A stretch of DNA of 64,000 bases from an uncultured Clostridia bacterium (GCA_947584375.1 CANPWL010000004.1:56353-120352); one strand, 5' to 3'. Shown: positions 49,187-60,457, counted from the first letter of the stretch. Notes: generated by a model not told the origin, from the sequence alone. Made by a program: numbers and translations.

Positions 49187-50881
49187 TTAAATATTTGTAT
49201 TAGAAAAAAGGCTTTTAATAGTATTTTTGTTGAAAACAGACAATAAACACATAAATAAAATGTACATAATGCCACCAAAAATTATGGAAATAAATAGAGA
49301 AATTAGGCTATTGTATCGTTGAACGGCTAAAATAAAGCTAAATAATATTACTATTGTTGATAGTATTCCTGCAAACAGAGGTTTTATTGTGGTTGTAATG
49401 AAATCAAATTTAATACCGGTATATTTTACAAACGACCTAATCGAACATATACCGATAAACATATAGCAGATGCTTGTTGATATTGCTGCACCGTTTATAT
49501 TAAGCGGTTCTGCACTGATCAGGAAAACGTTTAAAATCAGTTTTATGATCAAGCCTCCTGCAAGAATTTTCAGCGGAGCTTTTACATTGCCCACTGCTTG
49601 TAGAAGAGAAAACATTGTAACAGTTATAGAAATGAAAATCATACCTATACAAAGATACATAAGAGGTTGAACAGAAATTGAAACTTCCAGCGGTCGTGTG
49701 CTGAAAAAAAGTGATAATACAGGCTCGCTAAGAATTATCAATCCTAAAGAGCAAGGCATTGAAATGAAGTTTGTTGAAAATACGGCTGCGTTTGCACTTT
49801 TTGTAAGCGATGTCATATCCTTTTTTGAATAGCAGGTTGCAACATTTGCAAATGAGCTTTTTCCGAATATTCCTGTAATAGACGGAACAAGACCGAATAT
49901 GGTAAGAGCAAGTCCCACAAATGATCCATAAACAAAGTTTGGAATATCATTATAATCAATTTGACTGCCTATTATTTTGAATAAGTGTATATTGCTGTTT
50001 TTTTCTAAAAGTCTTTTGATTAGCGGGGGAATAGTTGCAAGGTCAATCATTGAGATTATTGTTGTAATAACAGAGCTTATTGCAATAGGGAAGGCAAGTG
50101 AAAGAACAGATTTGAATATTGTTCTCATCCGATCAGTTACAACGTCGCTTTCAATCATCTGTTTTGTTATCCCGTCGCCTGAAATTTTTGAGCGTAAGGC
50201 ACAGTATATTGCAGCTATGAGTGTTGATACAGTAACTCCGAAAAGCGAAAAAGCGGATATATAAGGAGTCGCAGCGCTTAGTATTTCATCGGAACTCTTA
50301 ACAGTCTGCCCGAAAACTGTACCGTTTTTCATAAAGCTGTTATTAGCAATATAAATAGCAAGATAAGCTCCTCCCAGACCCAAAACAACTCTTAGTATGG
50401 ATTCTATAATTTCAGAAACAGCAGTGGGAAGCATATTCCGCAGACCTTCATAATAGCCTCTGTATACCGACATAATACTTCCGGCTAAAATACTTGGTGC
50501 AATTGCTATAACGCATAAATAGGCTTTGCTGTCGCCTGATATGTATTTGGAAATAGGGTATGAGAGAAAAATCATCAAAAGCGTTGCCAGAAGAGATATG
50601 AAAGAAAACCCTATAAGAGAAATATGTTTTATTCGTCTTATGTTTTTGTACCTTTCAAAAGCATAGTTTTCTGCAACAACCATTGACATAGCCGATGGTA
50701 TTCCGCTTGCCGCAATAGCATACAAAGGCATAAATACAGTGTAGGCTGAAGAGTAATATCCCATTCCGGTTCCGCCTAAAATGTTAGTTAGCGGGATTCT
50801 ATATATCATTCCCAAAGCCTTTGTTATTAACATTGTTATCCCCAAGATAAATGAACCCATTAGAAAGCCTTGTTTTTTCAA
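49187..50881 (-). CDS. SpoVB/MurJ-like polysaccharide flippase family protein
   Basis: 564 aa, multi-TM; GSFILGITMLITKALGMIYRIPLTNILGGTGMGYYSSAYTVFMPLYAIAASGIPSAMS; next to mazG-hup-yabO-like genes. Confidence 0.88.
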   Translation of the reverse strand: MKKQGFLMGSFILGITMLITKALGMIYRIPLTNILGGTGMGYYSSAYTVFMPLYAIAASGIPSAMSMVVAENYAFERYKNIRRIKHISLIGFSFISLLATLLMIFLSYPISKYISGDSKAYLCVIAIAPSILAGSIMSVYRGYYEGLRNMLPTAVSEIIESILRVVLGLGGAYLAIYIANNSFMKNGTVFGQTVKSSDEILSAATPYISAFSLFGVTVSTLIAAIYCALRSKISGDGITKQMIESDVVTDRMRTIFKSVLSLAFPIAISSVITTIISMIDLATIPPLIKRLLEKNSNIHLFKIIGSQIDYNDIPNFVYGSFVGLALTIFGLVPSITGIFGKSSFANVATCYSKKDMTSLTKSANAAVFSTNFISMPCSLGLIILSEPVLSLFFSTRPLEVSISVQPLMYLCIGMIFISITVTMFSLLQAVGNVKAPLKILAGGLIIKLILNVFLISAEPLNINGAAISTSICYMFIGICSIRSFVKYTGIKFDFITTTIKPLFAGILSTIVILFSFILAVQRYNSLISLFISIIFGGIMYILFMCLLSVFNKNTIKSLFSNTNI

Positions 50882-50961
50882 TTAAATTCTCCTTTTTTGT
50901 AATGCGGTAATGTGATTGATTGTTTGCTGAAATAAATTTTGCAATTGTTGTATTTTTTTGA

Positions 50962-51501
50962 TTAATGATATATAATAGTAACAACAAGAGAACTCATAAT
51001 GAATCCGACTAGATCTGCAAACAGACAGTAGAAGATTATTCTTTTTGTCGGTTTAACCTTGCATGCAGCGTAGTATACAGAAAGCGTATAAAATGTTGTT
51101 TCTGTTGAACCCATTAAAACGCTTGCAACACGCCCGGCAAATCCGTCGGGTGAGTTTTCTGAAAGGATTGAGTCAAAAATACTTAATGCTCCGCTTCCCG
51201 ATAAGGGACGAATAATTGCTAATGGAACACATTCTTTTGGAAATCCTAAAAATGAAGTAACAGGTGATATCAGCTTTGTTAGAGCATTTATTCCGCCTGA
51301 TGAACTGAACATTCCAATTGAAACCATAAGCAGTAAAATTGACGGGAATATTTCTAAAGATATTTTAATATTAGCGATTGCACCTTTTATAAAGGTATCA
51401 ATAATGTTTACTTTCTTTATGAGTCCGTAAAGCAATATGAAAGCTATAATCAGCGGAAGTACCAGATCAGAGAAATTAAAGTTTGACAAATATTTACCCA
51501 T
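50962..51501 (-). CDS. spmB: Spore maturation protein B
   Basis: Nucleoside-recognition-domain membrane protein; IRPLSGSGALSIFDSIL, MGSTETTFYTLSVYYAACKVKPT. Confidence 0.9.
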   Translation of the reverse strand: MGKYLSNFNFSDLVLPLIIAFILLYGLIKKVNIIDTFIKGAIANIKISLEIFPSILLLMVSIGMFSSSGGINALTKLISPVTSFLGFPKECVPLAIIRPLSGSGALSIFDSILSENSPDGFAGRVASVLMGSTETTFYTLSVYYAACKVKPTKRIIFYCLFADLVGFIMSSLVVTIIYH

Positions 51502-52084
51502 TGGCTTTTCTCTTTTCGTTTTTCCAAGTTGTTTTAATAAGAACAACAGAACATAATAGTGATATGAATGAAGAAATCAGCACAGCCGGAAGAATATCCA
51601 TAGGATTTTCTGAACCGTGTGAAAATCGAATAGCGGCGATTGTAGAAGGAATTAGTTGTATAGACGCTGTATTAAGCAGTGTAAATATAGCCATATTTTC
51701 AGATGGATATGTTTTTATGTTATCCTCTTCTTTGATGCGTTTCATTGCTTCAATACCCAAAGGAGTGGCTGCGTTGCCTAAACCTAATAAGTTTGCTGTG
51801 ACATTCATTGTAATTGCTTTATATGCTTTTCCTTTAAGATTTAAACATGAAAATATCGATTTTAGTGCAGGCTTTAATATTTTTGAGATTTTTTCATCAA
51901 GCTTTGATTCTTTAACTATGTTCATAAGACCGCCCCACAAAGCCATTGTACCGACGGTTTTTAACATAAATTGTACAGAATTGTTACAGTTATCCATAAC
52001 AGAATATGTAATATCATTAAAATTATTATTATAAATTCCCATAATTATGGATATAATAGTAATGATTACTATAATTGTAGACAT
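51494..52084 (-). CDS. spmA: Spore maturation protein A
   Basis: VTANLLGLGNAATPLGIEAMK, LLNTASIQLIPSTIAAIR; adjacent to spmB. Confidence 0.9.
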   Translation of the reverse strand: MSTIIVIITIISIIMGIYNNNFNDITYSVMDNCNNSVQFMLKTVGTMALWGGLMNIVKESKLDEKISKILKPALKSIFSCLNLKGKAYKAITMNVTANLLGLGNAATPLGIEAMKRIKEEDNIKTYPSENMAIFTLLNTASIQLIPSTIAAIRFSHGSENPMDILPAVLISSFISLLCSVVLIKTTWKNEKRKANG

Positions 52085-52232
52085 AAAATGTACCTCTCGT
52101 TAACAGTTATAATCAATTTTATATTATCTCTTGACAAAAATTTGTATTATGGTAAAATTAAAGTATAGTTGAATAAAATATATAATATTAGTTTGGATGT
52201 TATTATTTTATGAATTTAGGAGGAAAGAAAAA

Positions 52233-52472
52233 ATGAAATCAACAGGAATTGTAAGGCCACTTGATGAGCTAGGAAGAATTGTAATTCCAATCGAACTGAG
52301 AAGGACATATGACATTGGTCCTAAGGATGCACTGGAGATTTATGTTGACGGTGATAAGATTATTCTTAAGAAGTTCCAGCGTTCATGTACTTTCTGCGGC
52401 AATAAGGATGGAGTTGCAGAATTTAAAGGCAAATTTGTGTGTGCCGATTGCGTCAAAGAACTGACAAAATAA
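52233..52472 (+). CDS. AbrB-family transition-state regulator with C-terminal CxxC...CxxC
   Basis: MKSTGIVRPLDELGRIVIPIELRRTYDIGPKDALEIYVDGDKIILKKFQRSCTFCGNKDGVAEFKGKFVCADCVKEL. Confidence 0.92.
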   Translation: MKSTGIVRPLDELGRIVIPIELRRTYDIGPKDALEIYVDGDKIILKKFQRSCTFCGNKDGVAEFKGKFVCADCVKELTK

Positions 52473-52636
52473 TAATAACATTAAAGTTAAGAAGAGATAG
52501 CTTTCATAAGCTGTCTCTTTTTATTTTATTAATTGTTTGTCTGCTTTAGAACATTTATGCGATTTTGAAAGATTTATCTGTTCGAGTATAAATTAAACCC
52601 CTCAGAAATAATCTGAGGGGTTTCTGTCTGTATTAT

Positions 52637-53491
52637 TCATTTGTATTGAAGCTTAATAAAATCCTGTCTTGAACCGTTAAATGCACTTAAATTTATATAA
52701 TTTTTTGATTTTGAAAAGCCATTTTGTTTTCCTCTGGGGCTGTAACACCAAAGCTTCCAGTTGATTGAATCAGGCTTTGAAAACAAATCTATTATCCAAA
52801 GCGTATATCCTGCAAAGTCATCCTGTAAATATTCTTTATAGAATTTATCACCTGTTATAATAATAGGATTTTCTCCATATTCATCTTTAACAGCTTTGCA
52901 GAACTTTTTAAGTTCGATCACAACATCTTCTTTTTTAGGTGAGTATGCCAGTGATAATCCGCTTTTTGTTATTTCAACAGCAGGAAGTAGCCTATATCCG
53001 TCGCTTGAAATTTTACCAACAGTTTTGATAAAATTCTCTGCCTGATTTTTCCCATCATCTGAAAATGAAAATTTATGATAAGCTCCTGTTTTAACAGTGC
53101 TGTCTTTTGAGTTTTCCCAAGATGACTTAAATTGCTCGTCTACAAAATTTTCGCCTTCGCTTGCTTTAAGATATGCAAATGATATGTTTCCCAGTTCAAG
53201 CGCATTGAAGTTGACTTCTCCGTGAAGAGATGAAACAGTTATGCCTTGTATCGGATACTCCTTTCGGTCGGGAGAATTAAACCAAATTCTTCCTGTATAG
53301 AGAAGTATAATAAGGTCGATTAATATAGCGGCAATACCTAATGTGATTAGCCATAGTATTATTCTTTTTCGTTTTTGGCTTTTGCACTTCTTTTTATAAG
53401 CCCTATTGTCATTTTCTTCATAATCATAATCTGAATCATTATAGTGGTCTGGCTCATAGTTATCGCCGTAAAAGGTATTTGAATTTCTCAT
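52637..53491 (-). CDS. Membrane-anchored GH25 lysozyme-like protein
   Basis: One TM, then GITVSSLHGEVNFNALELGNISFAYLKASEGENFVDEQF (GH25-like). Confidence 0.8.
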   Translation of the reverse strand: MRNSNTFYGDNYEPDHYNDSDYDYEENDNRAYKKKCKSQKRKRIILWLITLGIAAILIDLIILLYTGRIWFNSPDRKEYPIQGITVSSLHGEVNFNALELGNISFAYLKASEGENFVDEQFKSSWENSKDSTVKTGAYHKFSFSDDGKNQAENFIKTVGKISSDGYRLLPAVEITKSGLSLAYSPKKEDVVIELKKFCKAVKDEYGENPIIITGDKFYKEYLQDDFAGYTLWIIDLFSKPDSINWKLWCYSPRGKQNGFSKSKNYINLSAFNGSRQDFIKLQYK

Positions 53492-53551
53492 AGGACTGAG
53501 CCTTTCTTTTTAGTAGTGTAAAAGTTATGTAGCAAAAGCTCATAAACTTTT

Positions 53552-54655
53552 TTAATCCAAATAATCCTTAACCTTGTTGCTCCTGTTTGGGTGGCGCAGC
53601 TTTCTGAGGGCCTTTGCTTCAATCTGCCTAATACGTTCACGGGTTACGTTAAATCTCTGACCTACTTCTTCTAAAGTTCTTGAACGACCGTCCTCAAGAC
53701 CGAAGCGCAGTCTTAAAACCTTTTCTTCGCGGTCGGTGAGAGTTGAGAGTACCTGATTAAGCTGTTCCTTTAAAAGAGTTCTTGAAGCAGCCTCGGCTGG
53801 TGCCGGCGCATCATCGTCAGGTATAAAATCTCCCAAATGTGAATCTTCCTCTTCGCCTATCGGCGTTTCAAGCGACACAGGATCCTGAGCTATTCTCATA
53901 ATATCTCTAACTCTTTCAACAGGCATATTAAGCTCTTCAGCTATTTCCTCAGAGCTTGGATCATGTCCGTTTTTGTGAAGAAGTTGAGATGATACTTTCT
54001 TTACTTTTGTAATTGTTTCAACCATATGCACAGGAATTCTTATAGTTCTTGCCTGATCGGCAATGGCTCTTGTTATAGCCTGTCTTATCCACCATGTTGC
54101 ATAGGTTGAGAATTTAAAGCCTTTTGTGTAGTCAAACTTTTCCACAGCTTTAATTAAGCCTAAATTTCCTTCTTGAATTAAATCTAAAAAGCTCATACCG
54201 CGTCCGACATATCTTTTTGCAATAGATACAACAAGACGAAGGTTAGCCTCTGCAAGTTTCTTTCTTGCCTCAGACGCTTTTTCTTCATCAGAACTTCCCA
54301 TTTGTTCTGCCAGTTGAATTTCATCTTCGGCTGTCAGCAGGGGAACTCTTCCTATTTCTTTAAGATATATTTTAACAGGATCGTCAATGGAAATCCCTTC
54401 TGTTGAAATAGAAATATCAACAGAATCTTCAGTACTTTCTTCATCGCTTGCGTTTATGTCCAATGTTTCGTCCGGAATAATGTCATCTATAATTTCAATA
54501 TTTAATGCAGCGCAGTTGTCGTAAAACGCATCCATTTGTTCGACATCATAATCCAGTTTTTCTAAAGCGTCTGTTATATCTTTAGTTGAAAGTTTACCTG
54601 TGGATTTTCCTTTTTCCATCAGGGTATCCAGAATTAATCTTTTATCTACTGTCAT
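53552..54655 (-). CDS. rpoD: RNA polymerase primary sigma factor
   Basis: [75 protein letters not shown]. Confidence 0.98.
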   Translation of the reverse strand: MTVDKRLILDTLMEKGKSTGKLSTKDITDALEKLDYDVEQMDAFYDNCAALNIEIIDDIIPDETLDINASDEESTEDSVDISISTEGISIDDPVKIYLKEIGRVPLLTAEDEIQLAEQMGSSDEEKASEARKKLAEANLRLVVSIAKRYVGRGMSFLDLIQEGNLGLIKAVEKFDYTKGFKFSTYATWWIRQAITRAIADQARTIRIPVHMVETITKVKKVSSQLLHKNGHDPSSEEIAEELNMPVERVRDIMRIAQDPVSLETPIGEEEDSHLGDFIPDDDAPAPAEAASRTLLKEQLNQVLSTLTDREEKVLRLRFGLEDGRSRTLEEVGQRFNVTRERIRQIEAKALRKLRHPNRSNKVKDYLD

Positions 54656-54692
54656 AATAAAATCTCCAATCGTAAAAATTTATTAACTAAAC

Positions 54693-56462
54693 TTATGATT
54701 TTTCATATCTCATTTGCTCTGTAAATCTGCGCAGTGCGTCATCAGAAGTATTATCATCAGACTGCTGATTAATATTATTATGCGAATTTAGCACATTTAT
54801 ATAATCCATTAATACTTGTTTGTCAACAGGAATTTCTCGACGTCTGCCGATAATATTTGCTACATTTCCCATTTCATCGGGAGAAAATTCGCCGTTGAAT
54901 GATGAAACAGAAAAATCAAGGTCGTTTTTTATCTTAAAAAGAAGACTTAAATAAATGCGTTTGTTTAAGTCCGTTACAAAGCTATCAGCAGGAAGTTTAC
55001 TGCTGATAAAGTCTGCTTGTTCGGGATTTTGATATAGATAATACAGTATACCTTCTTCGCTTTTAACTTCTTTTTTTGGTGTTGACATTGTGTAAGACGT
55101 GTCATTTGAGGTATAAGCGGTATTTTGATAAAGCTGACGCCATTGCTTTCTTTTTACTGAATTTTTACGTTTTTTTATCAGAGCGTCTATTTCACGAATG
55201 GCAATATCCTCAGATATATTCATCTTTTTCACAAAGCTTTTGATATAGACTTCTCTGTCAATTTCGTTTTCGATCTGTGAAAGAATATTATAGCACTTTT
55301 TAATATATTCAATTCGGTCTATATCGCTGTTATCAATATCCAGATTGAATTTTGCCTTATTAAGTTCAAACTCAACAGCATTATCAGATTTATCGATAAG
55401 AAGTTTAAATCGAGTGGCACCGAATTTCTTTATATATTCATCAGGGTCTTTAGCACCTACCATATTTATTATTTTTGTTTGAAGCCCTACCTCGGTTAAA
55501 AGGGCAATAGCCTTTTTTGAAGCTTTCTGACCTGCTTCATCAGAGTCATAGCATATAACTACCTCTTTGCAGTACTGCGACATAAGACGTGCATGTTCGG
55601 ACGTTATAGCCGTTCCACAGGTTGCAACTGTATTTTCAAATCCGGCTTGATTCATCGAAATAACATCCATATTTCCTTCACAAAGTAAGAGTTGTTTTTT
55701 ATTAACAGCGGATTCTTTTGCAAAGTTAAGAGAGAACAGAGTTTTGTTTTTTTTGAATACCATAGTTTCTCTTGAATTCAAGTATTTTCTTGCATCTTCA
55801 GGATCAAGAGTTCTTCCTCCAAAAGCTATCACATTTCCTCTTAAATCAAAGAAAGGGAACATTACTCTGTTTTTAAAAAAGTCATACGTCCTTCCGCTTT
55901 GGGCTCGTCCGAGCAGACTTGCGTCTACCAACTCATTTTCATAAAAACCTTTGGATAACATATAGTCCTTTAAGCTTGTCCATTTATTTTCAGCAAAACC
56001 AAGACCGTATTTACTGATGGTTTCCGGTTTTAAGCCTCTTCCTATAAGATACTTAAGTCCGGTTTTTCCATTAGGAGAGCGAAGATTATTAAAGAAAAAT
56101 CTTGCAGCCTCCCGGTTTATTTCATAAAGCCTTTGCTTTTTTCTAACCGTGTCGCTGCCACGAGAGGATTCTTCAGGAAGGGGAATACCGCTGCGTTCTG
56201 CCAGAAGCTTGACAGCTTCAATATAGTCGAGGTTTTCTATTTTCATAATAAAGGTAATAACATCTCCACCGGCACCGCAGCCGAAGCAATAAAAACTTTG
56301 TGTGTCTGAATATATAGTACAGGAAGCCGTTTTTTCAGAGTGAAAAGGACACAGACATTTTGAAACTGAACCTGCCCTTTTTATCTGAACATAGCTGGAC
56401 ATTACATCATCTATTCTGTTAGCATCCTTAAGTCTTTCTAAAAAGTCAGCAGGCAACGGCAT
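54693..56462 (-). CDS. dnaG: DNA primase
   Basis: CLCPFHSEKTASCTIYSDTQSFYCFGCGAGGDVITFIM; toprim LLCEGNMDVI. Confidence 0.97.
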   Translation of the reverse strand: MPLPADFLERLKDANRIDDVMSSYVQIKRAGSVSKCLCPFHSEKTASCTIYSDTQSFYCFGCGAGGDVITFIMKIENLDYIEAVKLLAERSGIPLPEESSRGSDTVRKKQRLYEINREAARFFFNNLRSPNGKTGLKYLIGRGLKPETISKYGLGFAENKWTSLKDYMLSKGFYENELVDASLLGRAQSGRTYDFFKNRVMFPFFDLRGNVIAFGGRTLDPEDARKYLNSRETMVFKKNKTLFSLNFAKESAVNKKQLLLCEGNMDVISMNQAGFENTVATCGTAITSEHARLMSQYCKEVVICYDSDEAGQKASKKAIALLTEVGLQTKIINMVGAKDPDEYIKKFGATRFKLLIDKSDNAVEFELNKAKFNLDIDNSDIDRIEYIKKCYNILSQIENEIDREVYIKSFVKKMNISEDIAIREIDALIKKRKNSVKRKQWRQLYQNTAYTSNDTSYTMSTPKKEVKSEEGILYYLYQNPEQADFISSKLPADSFVTDLNKRIYLSLLFKIKNDLDFSVSSFNGEFSPDEMGNVANIIGRRREIPVDKQVLMDYINVLNSHNNINQQSDDNTSDDALRRFTEQMRYEKS

Positions 56463-56520
56463 TTGTTTTCACTTCCTTTTACGTTAAAATATATATTAAC
56501 AGCTCACGAATAATTGTATA

Positions 56521-57525
56521 TTAACCGTTCCATCCTTTTGGAATAAATAGTTCTTCAAATATGTTTATAGCATAACTGTCTGTCATTCCCGCAACGTAAT
56601 CACATACTGCGGCTTCTTTAGAAAAGTTATAAGCAAGTTCTTTATATTGCTCTGTCATAACTTTGTCAAAGTTTTCATAAAAGTAATAAAATAAAGTTCC
56701 TAACAGACCTTTTACCTTTACTTCTTCAGACTTGCATACAGGATTAGTATAAACACTTTGGAACATAAATTTATGCAGCTTATCATGGGCTTCTTTTATA
56801 TGGTCGTCCATGCGAATATCATAAACCCCGTTTTTGACGATCGAGTTAACAAGAGTTGTAATCCTTTCAGACTTTGAGTGTCCGAGAACATTAGAAATAT
56901 CAGAGGGAATATCCTCCTCAGATAAAACGCCTGCTCTTATAGAATCGTCAATATCATGATTTATATATGCAATAACGTCCGCAAGTCTGACTACATATCC
57001 TTCTTTTGTATCGGCAATTTGATTTGTATGTGTTAAAATACCGTTTCTGACTTCATATGTAAGATTAAGCTTATCTATATGATCAACGACTCTAAGACTT
57101 TGTTTATAATGCTTGAAACCGGAAGAGGAAAGCTCATTTAAAACACGTTCACCCTCATGTCCGAACGGAGTGTGACCCAAATCATGACCGAGTGCAATAG
57201 CTTCAATCAAATCCTCGTTGAGCCTTAATGCTCTGCCGATAGTGCGTGCGATCTGAGAAACTTCAAGAGTGTGTGTGAGCCTTGTTCTGTAATGATCACC
57301 GCTAGGGAAGAGAAATACCTGAGCTTTATGCTTAAGACGCCTGAAAGAATTGGAGTGCAGAATCCTGTCTCTGTCTCTTTGAAAATCGGTTCTTAAATCG
57401 CATTTTTTTATCTCAGTCAATCTTCCCTTAGTGTTTTTTGAAAGACAAGCTGCATCACAAAGAGTTTGCTCTTCAGTCATTTCTGTTATTTCTCTCGGTA
57501 AAATAATATCACCACCTGACATCAT
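56521..57525 (-). CDS. dGTPase-like HD-domain phosphohydrolase
   Basis: YRTRLTHTLEVSQIARTIGRAL, ALGHDLGHTPFGHEGE. Confidence 0.93.
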   Translation of the reverse strand: MMSGGDIILPREITEMTEEQTLCDAACLSKNTKGRLTEIKKCDLRTDFQRDRDRILHSNSFRRLKHKAQVFLFPSGDHYRTRLTHTLEVSQIARTIGRALRLNEDLIEAIALGHDLGHTPFGHEGERVLNELSSSGFKHYKQSLRVVDHIDKLNLTYEVRNGILTHTNQIADTKEGYVVRLADVIAYINHDIDDSIRAGVLSEEDIPSDISNVLGHSKSERITTLVNSIVKNGVYDIRMDDHIKEAHDKLHKFMFQSVYTNPVCKSEEVKVKGLLGTLFYYFYENFDKVMTEQYKELAYNFSKEAAVCDYVAGMTDSYAINIFEELFIPKGWNG

Positions 57526-57629
57526 GTTTATATTATATACCGAATAAAGCCGTCAAAACCTTTTAATACAGAATATATTAACAAAATATTTACATTTTCT
57601 CATTAAAAAAGAGCAATAACGGCTTACTA

Positions 57630-58250
57630 TCACGTAAAATCTCCATATTTCAACTCGGATTTTGTGATTGCTATTTTACCGTTTGTAATATCAAGTAGTT
57701 TTTCTTTCATTTTTTCGTACATTTCTGATTTGACAAGCATTTTAATTGTAACATTGTTAGAAAATTCATCTGAAATCATTTTTATGTCAAACTCAGGAAG
57801 TGAGTATTCAATTTTTCCATATAGTGAATATGCAAATTCCAAAGTTACTTCAAAGCATTCATACATTTGCATTTTAACGGCAGCGTCAACAGCTAGCTTA
57901 CAAGTATGTGAGTAAGCTCTGACTAAACCGCCGCCGCCCAGTAATATACCTCCAAAATATCTTGTAACAACAACACATACATCTGTAAGCCCCTCTTTTT
58001 GGAGTACATCAAGCACAGGCATACCGGCTGTCCCTTGAGGTTCGCCGTCATCGCTGTATCTGGTAATATTGTTTTCTCTAAGTATATATGCATATACATT
58101 ATGTTTAGCTTTGCGGTTTTCGGCTCTAATTTTGTTTATAAATTCAATAGCGTCATCATTTGTCTTTACAGGAGAAATATATCCGATGAATTCAGATTTT
58201 TTTTCAACAAAGCTGTTTTTTGCAAAATCCCTTATGGTAGTATAATTCAC
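57630..58250 (-). CDS. YigZ/IMPACT family protein
   Basis: RYSDDGEPQGTAGMPVLDVL, VVTRYFGGILLGGGGLVRAYS. Confidence 0.94.
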   Translation of the reverse strand: MNYTTIRDFAKNSFVEKKSEFIGYISPVKTNDDAIEFINKIRAENRKAKHNVYAYILRENNITRYSDDGEPQGTAGMPVLDVLQKEGLTDVCVVVTRYFGGILLGGGGLVRAYSHTCKLAVDAAVKMQMYECFEVTLEFAYSLYGKIEYSLPEFDIKMISDEFSNNVTIKMLVKSEMYEKMKEKLLDITNGKIAITKSELKYGDFT

Positions 58251-58322
58251 AAATTATCCTCCTTAATTTAATCTAAAAATAAAAAGAGTGGATAGAACAT
58301 CCACCCTAAATTCTTTTGATTA

Positions 58323-58577
58323 CTAATCAAGGTTGAAACGCTTTTTAAATCTGTCAACACGTCCGCCTGTATCCATAAGTTTTTGCTTACCTGTATAGAA
58401 AGGGTGACACTTTGAGCAAACTTCAACCTTAATATCCTTCTTTGTCGAACGAGTATTTATTACATTACCGCATGCACAGGTAATTGTAGTTTCCTCATAT
58501 TCTGGATGGATACCATCTCTCATTACAATTCCTCCTCTCAAAACATCAAATATATGACTTACATAGAAGCCCATCAT
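58323..58577 (-). CDS. rpmE: 50S ribosomal protein L31
   Basis: [60 protein letters not shown]; real start probably MRDGIHPEY. Confidence 0.96.
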   Translation of the reverse strand: MMGFYVSHIFDVLRGGIVMRDGIHPEYEETTITCACGNVINTRSTKKDIKVEVCSKCHPFYTGKQKLMDTGGRVDRFKKRFNLD

Positions 58578-58660
58578 TTCAGTTTAGACAGTAGTTCTAT
58601 GAAATAATCATCAGCGCTTAACAGTATATCACAAACGAAATTAAAATGCAAGCGTTTTTT

Positions 58661-59320
58661 CTACTTTTTTATAATATTAACATTTATTTTTTGCATAGCT
58701 TTAGCGTTGCAATCCTTATCCGCTACATTTACAACAAACATTTTCTGACACTTCTTCTTATCAGGTTTCTTTGCTTTAGTTTCAGTTATGTCAATATAAA
58801 TTTCGTTTCCGACATATTTAACGGCACTTATTGTATATTTTGAATTACTGTTATTAAAATTAACTATTGTAAGAAATATTGTATTTTTAGAAAATGTTTT
58901 ATTATTATTTATATTTTTATAATAGGTATTTATTTTGTTATTCAACTCAAAATTATTTTTTAAATCCTCAAAGAAATATTTAACTACTCTTTTTGCGGTT
59001 ATAACGGCGGTAACAGGATATTTTATCTTTTTTTCTTTTTGTGTAATATTGAAAACCTTTTTTGTATATTTTAAATTTTTACCCTTTGACTCTTTATTAG
59101 AATTATTGCTTGTATTGGAAACAAGAGTAGTATCTTCGGTATTTATTGTGGTTTTTGCCTGTTCAGAGGCGATGCTTGAGCTTTCAGCAAGCTGTTCAGT
59201 CTGTTGGTCGTTTGCCCTTACAATAAAGAAAAGACCTATTGCTAAAAAAATGACAAATAGGATAGGGAGGACCTGTTTTATATCTTTCATTTTATTCTCC
59301 GTTTCTGCACAATAAAGCAC
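58661..59320 (-). CDS. Hypothetical membrane-anchored protein
   Basis: N-terminal TM QVLPILFVIFLAIGLFFIV; low-complexity Lys/Asn-rich C-terminus. Confidence 0.6.
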   Translation of the reverse strand: MLYCAETENKMKDIKQVLPILFVIFLAIGLFFIVRANDQQTEQLAESSSIASEQAKTTINTEDTTLVSNTSNNSNKESKGKNLKYTKKVFNITQKEKKIKYPVTAVITAKRVVKYFFEDLKNNFELNNKINTYYKNINNNKTFSKNTIFLTIVNFNNSNSKYTISAVKYVGNEIYIDITETKAKKPDKKKCQKMFVVNVADKDCNAKAMQKINVNIIKK

Positions 59321-59542
59321 ACTGTTTTGTAAAAATGATTATAGAAATATATATTTTTTTAATTATATGCTATCGTTGACTATACAAATAAATTATAACA
59401 TTATTATTTGTATAAGTCAACCAAATGAACAATACACATATATGTATTACTGCATGAAGGATACTATTTATAACCAAGCTCACTAAATTGAAAATATAAG
59501 ATAGTTATAACAAATTATAGATGCTAATAAAAATATTTTGTA

Positions 59543-59808
59543 AAAAAATCTGCCCATTCAGCATAGTGCCAAATGAGCAGTTTGATTTTCTAATATATCC
59601 GCCTTGCCGTCGCACAGTGAATAAAACCCGCACTTGTGCAGGTGGGTAACGGCCTGACAGCCTCACGCTCCCTTCGTCCGGCAAAAACCGGGAGGTCTGC
59701 AATCCTCAGCCAGAGCTTAGTTCCCTTATTCTATGTGTTGGATTATAAAACTGTACTTGCTCGTACAAGGCAGAAAGATTTTATTTTTAAAAAATCAGTT
59801 TATCCTTT
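59543..59808 (-). ncRNA. Structured small RNA, probable 6S RNA (ssrS)
   Basis: Minus strand promoter TTGTAT-17-TATAAT; rod-like nested helices CUGCCUUG/CAAGGCGG, AGAAUAA/UUAUUC, CCGG-UUUUUG-CCGG apical loop; terminator CTGCTCATTTGGCA CTA TGCTGAATGGGCAG ATTTTTTT. Confidence 0.6.
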
Positions 59809-59879
59809 GTAAATATTATATCACCGATTCTGTGAGTATACAAGCGGTAATATAAGACAAAAATATTACAAATAAATTT

Positions 59880-60248
59880 TTAATCTGTCAAATCAACTTC
59901 GCCGTTATCAAGGTCAACTCTGTCGCTTCCTTCAATTTCAATTGAATCTTCATCCTCGTCCTCAAACATTTCAGCAAAGCGATCCATAAATAAATCGCCG
60001 AGTTTGTCAAAAAGATCGTCATCATCAACTGAAACCAGAACCTCTTCATCGCCTTCATAAGTAGACTTTAAAATGACAACTTCACCGTCATCGGCAAGTA
60101 TAGCTTCTGCATCCTCTAAATACGGCGTAAGAGCATAATATGTTTCACCCTCATATTCAAGAGAATCCAATAGTTCAAACATTTGCTCCTGTCCTTCTTC
60201 ATCAACGAGGGTATATAAGTCAGGCTGCATATCCATTTCTTCGCTCAT
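59880..60248 (-). CDS. DUF1292-like acidic protein
   Basis: YTLVDEEGQEQMFELLDSLEYEGETYYALTPYLE ... EDEDSIEIEG. Confidence 0.85.
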   Translation of the reverse strand: MSEEMDMQPDLYTLVDEEGQEQMFELLDSLEYEGETYYALTPYLEDAEAILADDGEVVILKSTYEGDEEVLVSVDDDDLFDKLGDLFMDRFAEMFEDEDEDSIEIEGSDRVDLDNGEVDLTD

Positions 60249-60422
60249 AATTAAACCTCCTAAGATATAAAATAAAATGTTTATTTTCAGATTAATAAAA
60301 AAGTTATGGTGTTTATTATCACCACAACATTAAATATTATAATACATATAAATTCAATTGTCAAGCAGATTTTGTAAAAGTAATATTAAATAAATAAATT
60401 ATAAAAAAGTTGAAAAAAACTA

Positions 60423-60451
60423 TTGACAATACACAAAAAGTGTGATATATT
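60423..60451 (+). promoter_or_regulatory. Consensus sigma-70 promoter
   Basis: TTGACA (60423-60428), 17-nt spacer, TATATT (60446-60451). Confidence 0.85.
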
Positions 60452-60457
60452 ATAGTT

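Noticed and set aside
59505-59702. 65-aa ORF on the minus strand overlapping the small RNA
   Set aside because: Overlaps a promoter-to-terminator structured RNA; no SD; includes terminator sequence.
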